From positions 1 through 64,000 of the forward strand of contig CAJTJT010000001.1 of the NCBI GenBank assembly GCA_910576915.1: a DNA stretch of 64,000 bases. The letters are read 5' to 3'. Position numbers and translations under genes: made by a program. Positions within the stretch are counted from its first letter, which is position 1. Each line of letters starts with the position of its first letter. Below, in pieces: positions 50,791-58,088 of the stretch. The notes under the pieces were generated by a model. The model searched no databases. It was not told where the DNA came from and saw nothing but the letters and a program-made list of their open reading frames with translations. This DNA comes from an uncultured Elusimicrobiales bacterium. Lineage in GTDB: Bacteria; Elusimicrobiota; Elusimicrobia; Elusimicrobiales; Elusimicrobiaceae.

Positions 50791-50799
50791 TGCTATAAT
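50791..50799 (+). promoter_or_regulatory. Radical SAM gene promoter (extended -10)
   Basis: TGCTATAAT, 21 nt before ATG 50820; a GGGGGGAG ribosome-binding site lies between. Confidence 0.6.
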
Positions 50800-50819
50800 A
50801 GCTATAGGGGGGAGTATTT

Positions 50820-51473
50820 ATGCAAACATCAAACATGCCAAAAACCGTGTACCGGTTCGGGGACGGAGTGTATATCAACCTTACCAACCGTTGCCCCAAC
50901 TTATGCGCTTTTTGCATTAAAACCAAGTGGAAAATGGATTTCCACGGAAACAATTTAAATTTGGCCGGTAACGAACCGTCTGCCGGGGAAGTGGCCGCCG
51001 CGCTGGAAGCCGAACTCAAAAAGGCTCCGTTTAAAGAAGTGGTTTTTTGCGGCTACGGGGAACCCACCATGCGCCTGGACGTGCTTTTGTTTATCGCCCA
51101 AACGCTGAAAGGCTGGATGGCCCAGGCCAAATTTCCGCCTTTTAAAATCCGTCTAAACACCAACGGGCTCGGTAACTTGATTAACCATAAAAACATCGTG
51201 CCGGAGCTGGCCAAAGTAGTGGATTTTGTAAATATCAGCTTAAACGCGCAAGACGCCGAAACCTGGAGGAAAATCGTCCGCCCCGCCGAAGGGTACGAAG
51301 ACGGGTTCGACGCCGTGCGCGATTTTATCCGCCTCTGTGCGGCCGCCGGGTTTGAACGTGTGGTGGCCAGCTGCGTGGACCAAACCGGGGCCGACCCCGA
51401 AGCCGTCAAAAAAGTGGCCGAAGCCGACGGCGCAACCTTCTATTTAAGGAGTTTTTTAGATGCGCAAGATTAA
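50820..51473 (+). CDS. Radical SAM protein, TatD-associated type
   Basis: A 217-residue small radical SAM enzyme. The cluster motif CX3CX2C is C25, C29, C32 (NRCPNLCAFC). GYGEPTMRLD is the SAM-binding GxxE-type segment, and FKIRLNTNGLGNLIN follows. The family is known as TatD-linked radical SAM, from co-occurrence with tatD genes. No tatD is in the window. The product is unknown. Its end overlaps the next gene by 14 nt. Confidence 0.85.
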   Translation: MQTSNMPKTVYRFGDGVYINLTNRCPNLCAFCIKTKWKMDFHGNNLNLAGNEPSAGEVAAALEAELKKAPFKEVVFCGYGEPTMRLDVLLFIAQTLKGWMAQAKFPPFKIRLNTNGLGNLINHKNIVPELAKVVDFVNISLNAQDAETWRKIVRPAEGYEDGFDAVRDFIRLCAAAGFERVVASCVDQTGADPEAVKKVAEADGATFYLRSFLDAQD

Positions 51474-51918
51474 ACGTCCCGGAGCCTTATTTGTGCTGTT
51501 TTTAGTGCTTTTGGCGCTTGTGTTAACGTGGTTTTTTGCCGCGTCGGAAGATTATTACGATTACGCTTCCGACACGATTGAAAGTTCCGCTTCCGTCGCG
51601 CCGCTTAACAAAGAAAGCCTGCTTGCGCGCGCCGTGCCCGCGCGGCCCGCGTACGATACCGAAGTAAAGTACCGCACGTTTTATTTAACCGCGCCCGGCG
51701 CCAAAAAAGTGGAACTACTGGCGGATTTTAACCGCTGGGGCAAAGATCCTATCGAGTTAAAAGCGTACCGCAAAGGCTATTTTGAAACGTCCGTCGCGCT
51801 GACAGGCGGCGAATATAAATACGTCTTTTCCGTCGACGGCAAAGACGTGTTGGACCCCACAAACCTGGACCGCCGCACTGTTAACGGGCGCGATATCTGC
51901 ATTAAAACGGTAAGATAA
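51460..51918 (+). CDS. Membrane-anchored CBM48-like (glycogen-binding) protein
   Basis: A 152-residue protein with an N-terminal TM helix (ALFVLFLVLLALVLTWFFAA) and a C-terminal CBM48/AMPK-type beta-sandwich. The domain shows VELLADFNRWGKDPIELKAY, then GYFETSVALTGGEYKYVFSV and a closing DPTN. Such domains bind alpha-glucans or act as docking modules. It overlaps the radical SAM gene and abuts tsaE, so it is co-expressed with tRNA-modification genes. Why is unclear. Confidence 0.8.
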   Translation: MRKIKRPGALFVLFLVLLALVLTWFFAASEDYYDYASDTIESSASVAPLNKESLLARAVPARPAYDTEVKYRTFYLTAPGAKKVELLADFNRWGKDPIELKAYRKGYFETSVALTGGEYKYVFSVDGKDVLDPTNLDRRTVNGRDICIKTVR

Positions 51919-52394
51919 TGGAAACAGCCGAAATTACCACTTCTTCACGTGAACAAACGCTGGCTTTGGCGGCGGATTTCGCGCGCGCTTTAAAAGGCGG
52001 CGAAATTGTCTTTTTGCGCGGGCCGATCGGCGCGGGCAAAACCGTATTTGTAAAGGGCGTGGCGGCGGCCATGGGGCTTAAAAGTTCGCCCACGAGCGCG
52101 AGTTTCAGCCTGATGAAAGAGTACAAAAATAAAACGCGCCGCCTGTTTCACATCGATTTATTCCGCCTGGAAGAGGGCGAAGTTTTTAACCTGGGGTTTG
52201 AAGAAATGCTGGAAGACGAAGAGGCCGTTATTTTGGCCGAATGGCCGGACCCCATCCGCCACATGCTGCCGGCGGACCGACTGGAGATGGATTTTATTTT
52301 AAAAGAAGGGGACGAACGCGTCATCCGTTTGGCCTCGTTCGGGCGCGTATCGCACGCGCTGTTGGAGGCGTTATGCAAAGCCGCAAAAAAATAA
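51918..52394 (+). CDS. tsaE: tRNA threonylcarbamoyladenosine synthesis ATPase
   Basis: P-loop protein needed for t6A modification at position 37 of ANN-decoding tRNAs; 158 residues. Walker A is RGPIGAGKTVFVKG, and SPTSASFSLMKEYKN, HIDLFRL and ILAEWPD are family segments. It works with TsaB, encoded by the next gene, and TsaD (not in window). It overlaps the tsaB start by 22 nt. Confidence 0.94.
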   Translation: METAEITTSSREQTLALAADFARALKGGEIVFLRGPIGAGKTVFVKGVAAAMGLKSSPTSASFSLMKEYKNKTRRLFHIDLFRLEEGEVFNLGFEEMLEDEEAVILAEWPDPIRHMLPADRLEMDFILKEGDERVIRLASFGRVSHALLEALCKAAKK

Positions 52395-53068
52395 TTTTAG
52401 GGCTCGATACGTCGGGCGCGCCGCTTCTGGTCGCGCTTGAGCAGGACGGCAAAATTTTTGCCCGCCGCCGCAAAGGCGTCAAGCAGGAACGTTTGCTGTT
52501 CCCTGCCGTCAATTCCGCGCTGGAAGCCGCCGGAGCCGAGCTGAAAGATATCGAACGCATTTTTATCGTGCGCGGGCCGGGGCGGTTTACGGGGATCCGT
52601 ATCTCGCTGACGTTTGCGTCGATGCTCAAGTATTTAAACAAAACCGAAGTCCGCGGGGCGACGTTGTTTGAAGTACTGCGCCGCCAGGTGGAAACTTCCA
52701 AAAAATTTGCCGCGTGGAAAAAAGAAAATCCTTCGGGTGCGCTGGCGGTCATTCTGCATGCGTTTCGTGAAGAATACTTTTTACAAGTTTTCGACGGGCA
52801 AAACGCGGGCCCCGCGTGGCTTTCGCGCGAGGAACTGTTACAACGTTTGTCCGGCTATTCCGCTCCGCTTATGCTGGCCGGAAGCGACAAAAACGGCGCG
52901 CCGCTTGCGGAGCTGGCGGGCCCCCAATACGCGTATGCGGATGAAAAAGATTGTTTTGTCCGCCCCGCTACTTTAACGGCGATGGCAAAAGACGATTCGC
53001 TGGCGCAGGACGCGCTGGAACCGCTCTATCTAAAACCCGCCCGTTTTGAATTGGTAACCCCCAAATGA
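52373..53068 (+). CDS. tsaB: tRNA threonylcarbamoyladenosine synthesis protein TsaB
   Basis: A 231-residue inactive ASKHA-fold partner of TsaD. It begins KKIILGLDTSGAPLLVAL and has IFIVRGPGRFTGIRISLTFA, the conserved TsaB segment. GGAGGCGTT precedes ATG 52373; the frame is open upstream inside tsaE but without signals. It overlaps rimI by 4 nt (ATGA). Confidence 0.93.
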   Translation: MQSRKKIILGLDTSGAPLLVALEQDGKIFARRRKGVKQERLLFPAVNSALEAAGAELKDIERIFIVRGPGRFTGIRISLTFASMLKYLNKTEVRGATLFEVLRRQVETSKKFAAWKKENPSGALAVILHAFREEYFLQVFDGQNAGPAWLSREELLQRLSGYSAPLMLAGSDKNGAPLAELAGPQYAYADEKDCFVRPATLTAMAKDDSLAQDALEPLYLKPARFELVTPK

Positions 53069-53496
53069 TTCGCCGCCTCCTCCCCGAAGATGCGCCGCGC
53101 CTGGCGCAAATTGAAGCCCTCCAGCCGTACAGCGCGCATTGGGGAGAGAAGGGGTTTGTCGACGAATTGCCGAACCCGTATTCTTTTGTGTGGTGCTGGG
53201 AAGAGAAAGGGCAGGTTCACGGTTTTATTGCGCTGCGGCTGGCCGCCGGATTTTGTGAAATTTTAAATATGGCCGTCCACCCGGACGAATGCCGCCGGGG
53301 AATCGGTTTTAAATTGTTGTATTTTGCCTTATCGCAGGTGCGTGCCCACGGCGGGGAACGCATAACGCTGGAAGTAAACACGCATAACGAGGCGGCCATC
53401 GGGCTGTACACCAAGATGGGCTTCCGCCCGTGCGGGTGCCGCAAAAAATTCTATAACGGTACGGATGACGCCTTAATTATGGGGGCCAATTTATGA
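53065..53496 (+). CDS. rimI: RimI-like protein N-acetyltransferase
   Basis: A 143-residue GNAT enzyme acetylating a protein N-terminus, classically bS18. The acetyl-CoA loop is CRRGIGFKLL and the family end pattern is NEAAIGLYTKMGF and FYNGTDDALIMG. The tsaE-tsaB-rimI order is widespread and supports the name. The substrate may differ here, as bS18 in this window starts MSEE. Overlaps the TPR gene by 4 nt. Confidence 0.9.
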   Translation: MIRRLLPEDAPRLAQIEALQPYSAHWGEKGFVDELPNPYSFVWCWEEKGQVHGFIALRLAAGFCEILNMAVHPDECRRGIGFKLLYFALSQVRAHGGERITLEVNTHNEAAIGLYTKMGFRPCGCRKKFYNGTDDALIMGANL

Positions 53497-55037
53497 AACG
53501 TTTTTTAGCGGTTGTATGCTGTTTTGCCTGCGCGCCACTGTGCGCTCTTTCGCTCGACGGCGAAAGCAAACGCGAAGCCAAGCTGTTTAATTCTTTTTTA
53601 TCGTCCGTTTACGCGCTGCGTTCCAACGACGCGAAAGCGTTTTCCAAACTGCAAAAAACGCTGGCTCTTCAGCCGGATTCCAAGTATTTAAAACGGCTGC
53701 TTGTTTCCGCCGCCGTGGCGGATAACCGCCCGGATTTGGCGGCCGAATATGCTGATTTTATCTCTTCCGGCGAAAACACCGCCGACGATTGGAGCGTATA
53801 CGGGGCGTATCTGTGGAAAAAGGGCGATCTCGCGGCTGCGCGGGAGGCTTATCAGCAGGCGCTCAAACAAAGCGACGATTTGCGGATTATGTTCCAATAC
53901 GTAACGCTTCTTTCCGGTATGGAGCCCGCCCAGGCCGCCGCCGCGCTGGAGGAACTGGCCTCCGGCGAGCCGGATTTTGCTTCTCCCATTTATACGGAAA
54001 TCGGAAATTTGTTTTTGCAGCGGGGGGATTTAAACCTGGCCCTCGGCTATTTTAACAAAGCGGTAGAAGCCGCCCCGCTTGATCCGGCGCCGCGTTTGGG
54101 CCGCGGGGAAGTGTACGAAAAGGCTTCGCAATACTTTTTGATGCTGCACGAGTTTGAAGAACTCGAAAAAATGGGGTTTGGCAACGCCGCCACGTATTCG
54201 CGCATGGGCTCGGTGTTTTTGCTGGTGAAGGATTATCCCAAAGCCGAAGAATACTTTTTAAAAGCCAAGGCCGACGATAACGGGGACGTTCCCAGCGCGT
54301 ATTTTTTATCGCTCTTGGCTGAACAGAAAGAGGATTATGCCCGCGCCGCCGGTTATTTGAAGGAGTCGGCCGATTATCAAACTTCTGCTTCCAAGTGGCT
54401 GCAGGTCAGCTTTTATCAAAACAAATTGAACCGGCCGGAAGAAAGTTTGAAAACGCTGGAAGAGGCGTATCAAAAATTTGGCGGGAACGTGGAAATCGGT
54501 TTTTTCTATGCGCTGGCGTTAAATGATGCGGGCGAATATAAAAAGGCCGCGCGCGTTTTGAAAGGCGTTTTGCAGACAAACCCGACTTATACCGAGGCGC
54601 GTTTGCAGTATGCGTTTACGCTGGAAAGTTTAAAAAAATATAAAGAGATGGAGCGCGCGCTTCAAACGGTGCTGGAAGAACAGCCCGAAAACGCCGCCGC
54701 TCTTAATTTGTATGCGTACAGCCTGGCGGTGCGCGGCGAACGGCTGGATTTGGCGCAGGAATATATTGCGCGTGCACTGGCCGTAAACCCGGAGGATAAT
54801 TCTTTTATCGATACGCAGGCGTGGATTTATTTTAAGCAGGGTAAAATAGCCGAAGCGGCGGATTTATTGGACGCTTTGCCGGATGAGTTGGCCGAGCGGG
54901 ATGCGGATGCCGCGTATCACAAAGGTGCGGTGGCGTATGAGCGGGGCGAATGGGAGAAAGCGCGGAAATACTTGGAACTCTCCCGCCGAAAGAATAAAGA
55001 AGCGGCCCAATTATACAAACGTCTTCCGCCGCGTTAG
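53493..55037 (+). CDS. Secreted tetratricopeptide-repeat protein
   Basis: A 514-residue protein with signal peptide MKRFLAVVCCFACAPLCALS and at least ten TPR-like helix pairs. Examples are AREAYQQALKQSDDLRIMF, LALGYFNKAVEAAPLDPAPR and EEYFLKAKADDNGDVPSAYF. The end holds LDLAQEYIARALAVNPEDNS and KGAVAYERGEWEKARKYLEL. It probably acts in the periplasm or at the outer membrane as a scaffold. The partner is not known. It is the last gene of the radical SAM-tsaE-tsaB-rimI run; a terminator follows. Confidence 0.88.
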   Translation: MKRFLAVVCCFACAPLCALSLDGESKREAKLFNSFLSSVYALRSNDAKAFSKLQKTLALQPDSKYLKRLLVSAAVADNRPDLAAEYADFISSGENTADDWSVYGAYLWKKGDLAAAREAYQQALKQSDDLRIMFQYVTLLSGMEPAQAAAALEELASGEPDFASPIYTEIGNLFLQRGDLNLALGYFNKAVEAAPLDPAPRLGRGEVYEKASQYFLMLHEFEELEKMGFGNAATYSRMGSVFLLVKDYPKAEEYFLKAKADDNGDVPSAYFLSLLAEQKEDYARAAGYLKESADYQTSASKWLQVSFYQNKLNRPEESLKTLEEAYQKFGGNVEIGFFYALALNDAGEYKKAARVLKGVLQTNPTYTEARLQYAFTLESLKKYKEMERALQTVLEEQPENAAALNLYAYSLAVRGERLDLAQEYIARALAVNPEDNSFIDTQAWIYFKQGKIAEAADLLDALPDELAERDADAAYHKGAVAYERGEWEKARKYLELSRRKNKEAAQLYKRLPPR

Positions 55038-55052
55038 AGTATTTAAGAACAT

Positions 55053-55090
55053 AAAAACTCCCCGTGTATTTTCCCACGGGGAGTTTTTTG
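55053..55090 (+). terminator. Terminator after TPR gene
   Basis: AAAACTCCCCGTG / CACGGGGAGTTTT, 13-bp stem, then TTG. A small hairpin TTACTTTTTGG / CCAAAAAGT follows at 55091-55113, like the first hairpin of element H. Confidence 0.85.
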
Positions 55091-55130
55091 TTACTTTTTG
55101 GCGACCCAAAAAGTCGTGCATTTGTTGGCG

Positions 55131-55439
55131 ACATGTCCTAAATAGTGTGGCTTAACTAGTCTAATGAGGGCGGGTCCTCGCCGGATGGGCAAATAGGGAG
55201 GGGCGGCCCTTTTGGGCCAACTCGCTTTGGCCTTCCTTATTCGTAAGGTTGCGACATGTCTTAAGTGTGTGGCCTAAACTAATCAGAAGAGTGCGGGTCC
55301 TTGCCAGACGGGCAACTAGGGAGCCCAGCCTCTGGGCCAGACAGGCAGATACCCCCTTGAGTTGTTCCCATCTAATTGATAAGCACCGTCTATTACTAAA
55401 CCCTGGTCAAGGCCAGCGTGCCTGCCCCCGGCAAGGGGG
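55131..55439. repeat. Element R, two tandem units upstream of a T12 promoter
   Basis: Units start at 55131 (ACATGTCCTAAATAGTGTGG) and 55254 (ACATGTCTTAAGTGTGTGG). Both run through GCGGGTCCT.GCC..A.GGGCAA.TAGGGAG. The second contains a GCCCAGCCTCTGGGC hairpin and a segment (55339-55411) shared with the copy at 20225-20296. The gap 55038-55551 holds only this, a promoter and leader. Confidence 0.65.
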
Positions 55440-55467
55440 TTGACTCGTTTTTTTTTTTTGATACAGT
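55440..55467 (+). promoter_or_regulatory. T12 extended -10 promoter, copy 6 (secreted protein at 55552)
   Basis: TTGACT, spacer with exactly 12 T (55448-55459), TG-A-TACAGT; 84 nt to the ATG. Confidence 0.7.
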
Positions 55468-55551
55468 GGGGAAAACGGTCTGATGGCGCTTTTTCCCTGT
55501 CTTATGTTTTTCTCTGTTGTAAAGCCCGTATAGGCCGTTTTAGGAGGTATT

Positions 55552-56601
55552 ATGAAACGGCTATTTATATTTAGTTTGTTGCTGCTTTCTTCGGCGGCGT
55601 ATGCCAAAAACAAAATCAGTATGGTAACATACTTCCCGGTTCCGTATGTAGCTTATTCCCAGGTGAATACCACGGACCAAATGGATATCGGGTTAACGAG
55701 CACCTGTGATATGAAATTAGGTTGTTCGGACCCTTCTGCCACGTTAAATGCTACTCGGGTAAATTTAAAGGGAGGCAAATTAAACTTGGACGGCGGACGC
55801 GGGATAAAAGGCTATACGCTTAGTTTGGGCAGTGGCAACGGCGATGGCAAAATCTCATTCCAAAACGTGCGTATCCAAACGGGCAATATGGAAAGCGTAA
55901 ACGCGCAAGATATGAAAGTATCCGCGCTGGAACTGTTTGGAAAGACCTTTCCTTCCTGCAAGGAGAAAGATTCGTCGGGGCAAATGCAATGGACGAGCCT
56001 TAAATTAAAGGGTGCGGATTCCAAAGAACTTTATTTGGCGTGCGGAGAACTGGGGGAATCAACCGAACCCAAAGAAGACTGCTCCGTCCTTTCTTATAAA
56101 TTGGCGAATAAAAGCAAATGCTGTATGGGAGCTTATTCGGACAGCGATTGTTATACGGAAAAAACCACATGGACATGGGAATCCTTTTCGGGCGGAAGCA
56201 GTTTTATGTCAAACACTTTTGGCAGTGATTGGATAACACAGGCGTGTGAAAAAAATTGCTGGCAGGGCGAGTGGAATAAAGAGTGCGCTACGGGAGGTTC
56301 TTTATTTGATAATGTATTTTCCAAATATGGGGTGGTAATAAAAACTTGCCAAAAGAGTTCCAGTTGTAATTATACGTGTTATCAAAATAAGTGCTATGAT
56401 ACCAGTTGGGACGGTTATAAACAAATGTGTGACAGCTCGTTTAAAGATTGGAAGTTTGTAATTTTAGACGGTTATCTGACGGGAACGGTTTATGACGCGT
56501 ATTGCCCAAAGAAAGGGAGCGGTTCATCCCCTTATTGGAAAGGCCGGACTACCGTATATACTTGTACTTCTAAAACGGAACGTGTAAAAAATGGTTGGTA
56601 A
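55552..56601 (+). CDS. Secreted Cys-rich protein, constant/variable family
   Basis: A 349-residue exported protein with a Sec signal peptide (MKRLFIFSLLLLSSAAYA, cut after AYA). The N-terminal module (residues ~19-165; VTYFPVPYVAYSQV, LDGGRGIKGYTLSLGSGNG, ELYLACG) matches the gene at the start of the window. Identity is about 94% over the first ~270 nt, then drops sharply. The C-terminal ~180 residues are unrelated to that paralogue, with about 17 Cys (SSCNYTCYQNKCYD, CEKNCWQGEWNKEC) and many Trp and Tyr. TAGGAGG precedes the ATG. Probably surface-exposed; an adhesin-like or pilus-tip role is speculative. Confidence 0.8.
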   Translation: MKRLFIFSLLLLSSAAYAKNKISMVTYFPVPYVAYSQVNTTDQMDIGLTSTCDMKLGCSDPSATLNATRVNLKGGKLNLDGGRGIKGYTLSLGSGNGDGKISFQNVRIQTGNMESVNAQDMKVSALELFGKTFPSCKEKDSSGQMQWTSLKLKGADSKELYLACGELGESTEPKEDCSVLSYKLANKSKCCMGAYSDSDCYTEKTTWTWESFSGGSSFMSNTFGSDWITQACEKNCWQGEWNKECATGGSLFDNVFSKYGVVIKTCQKSSSCNYTCYQNKCYDTSWDGYKQMCDSSFKDWKFVILDGYLTGTVYDAYCPKKGSGSSPYWKGRTTVYTCTSKTERVKNGW

Positions 56602-56605
56602 TAAT

Positions 56606-56636
56606 AAAAAACCGCGCTGAAAGGCGCGGTTTTTTA
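56606..56636 (+). terminator. Terminator after gene 55552
   Basis: AAAAACCGCGC / GCGCGGTTTTTT stem. Confidence 0.88.
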
Positions 56637-56664
56637 TGCGTTGGGCGGTGTGTTTCAAAAGGCC

Positions 56665-56692
56665 TTGACGCGTTTTTTTTTTTTGATACAGT
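56665..56692 (+). promoter_or_regulatory. T12 extended -10 promoter, copy 7 (secreted protein at 56778)
   Basis: TTGACG, spacer with exactly 12 T (56673-56684), TG-A-TACAGT; 85 nt to the ATG. Confidence 0.7.
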
Positions 56693-56777
56693 GGGGATTA
56701 TTACGTCCACATACCCCTATATCATCTCGCTTTGACCATCCTTCCTGGGGCCTCTCTGGACGCACAAGGAGCCCACT

Positions 56778-58052
56778 ATGAAGAAACTTATCCCGCTGTT
56801 ACTGCTGGTATCAGCCAGCAGTATTTCTTATGCTGAAAGCATAAAGTTTATTACGGTGTTATCCAGCCCCGTCGGAACGTTTAACAAGCTGGAAGCGGTA
56901 GACCCCGCCCAGCCGGCCAAAGGAAATACGGTAAACTTTTGTACGAATATCGGCACGCAAGGCGTGGTAGAGTTAAAAGGCACCAAACCTGCGACCTTAA
57001 CTACGGTAGTATTATCCAATAATACAACGCTTGGCAAAACGGACGAAGGGAAGTTTTCGTTAAGTAAAATTGAATTACACTCCGGCGGAAGTATTAAAGG
57101 CGGCCGCCTGTTCGGAAATATCTTGAAAGTAGATTATCAAGCATCCGGCAAAGCCAATAATTTATATGGCAACACGCTTACGATAGCGGGGGCGAAAACG
57201 AAGACGCTAGATGTAGGAAGCGGCAAGAGCAAAATTAACAATCCCGGTGATTCTACTGGAAAGGAAGAGATGGTATGGAGCAACCAGTATCAGGATGACG
57301 ACGCGTGCAAATCGGGTTCTGCCTGTGCTAAACAGTATTTGCTGAAAGAAAAAGGGTCTTCTTGTGCGCCGGATTATTCTGCGTGGGTATCGGTTTCGTC
57401 CGGCACGGACACTTGCCCGGGGGCGGACAGTGCCAACGAATTCACCTGTGACGGTAGTTTTGTAGGTACTTGTACCGATATCCGCAGTACTTCGACGGAG
57501 GTTTCGTTGGGGCAAACTTCAACACGTGATTTGAATCCTCCGGCCGGATATGAGATGCGCTATTCTGATTTTTGTTTTGATTCCGACCGTTTGAATAATA
57601 CAAAAATTGCTGTAGCATTTGATGGAGAGTATGTCCGGCCGACCATTAATTATGCCTGTGCGTCTTGCTCGGATATTTCTTCGGGTTATTTGCAGGATAA
57701 TTTGCCGTGGGGGTTCCACTTAATGGGAAAAAATGGGGGCGTTGTGGAATGGGTGGACTATGGAACGATTACCGATGAATGCCAGGAAGGGGATGACGGG
57801 GCTTGGAGCGCCTGCCGTAGCTTATGCGGCGTGGATTGGAACGAGACAAAGGGATGCAAAACCAAAAAAAGATGTTACCAAAAATCGCAATATAATAATA
57901 CTTGCGGAAACTTAACCGCTTGCCGATCGGATATCGGAAACGGTTGGTTGGTGATAACCTGCGATGTTGGTGCGGGCGGAACAAAGTATTTGTTTAAATT
58001 AAAACAGTGCGGCGGAACCATGGAGAAGCGTACGGTTACCTGTTGCGCGTAA
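56778..58052 (+). CDS. Secreted Cys-rich protein, distant member of the same family
   Basis: A 424-residue exported protein: signal MKKLIPLLLLVSASSISYA cut after SYA. The N-terminal module follows the layout of the 55552 protein: IKFITVLSSPVGTFNKL, then Gly-rich strands (LHSGGSIKGGRLFGNILKVD) ending at MVWSNQY. The sequence is far diverged. The remaining ~240 residues hold more than 20 Cys (CASCSDISSGY, CQEGDDGAWSACRSLCG, CKTKKRCYQKSQ) and end TCCA. A C-terminal Trp-Cys spacing resembles thrombospondin-1-like repeats (WSACRSLCG), a weak similarity. It has its own T12 promoter. Function unknown. Confidence 0.78.
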   Translation: MKKLIPLLLLVSASSISYAESIKFITVLSSPVGTFNKLEAVDPAQPAKGNTVNFCTNIGTQGVVELKGTKPATLTTVVLSNNTTLGKTDEGKFSLSKIELHSGGSIKGGRLFGNILKVDYQASGKANNLYGNTLTIAGAKTKTLDVGSGKSKINNPGDSTGKEEMVWSNQYQDDDACKSGSACAKQYLLKEKGSSCAPDYSAWVSVSSGTDTCPGADSANEFTCDGSFVGTCTDIRSTSTEVSLGQTSTRDLNPPAGYEMRYSDFCFDSDRLNNTKIAVAFDGEYVRPTINYACASCSDISSGYLQDNLPWGFHLMGKNGGVVEWVDYGTITDECQEGDDGAWSACRSLCGVDWNETKGCKTKKRCYQKSQYNNTCGNLTACRSDIGNGWLVITCDVGAGGTKYLFKLKQCGGTMEKRTVTCCA

Positions 58053-58057
58053 TCATT

Positions 58058-58086
58058 AAAAAGGCCTCTTAACTAGAGGCCTTTTT
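58058..58086. terminator. Bidirectional terminator, gene 56778 / queA
   Basis: AAAAAGGCCTCT / AGAGGCCTTTTT, 12-bp stem, symmetrical T and A runs between convergent genes. Confidence 0.9.
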
Positions 58087-58088
58087 AG

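Noticed and set aside
5548..56692. T12 runs as phase-variable slippage tracts
   Set aside because: All seven are exactly 12 T, whereas slipping tracts usually differ in length between loci; a fixed-spacing role fits better. Reads from several isolates could still show variation.
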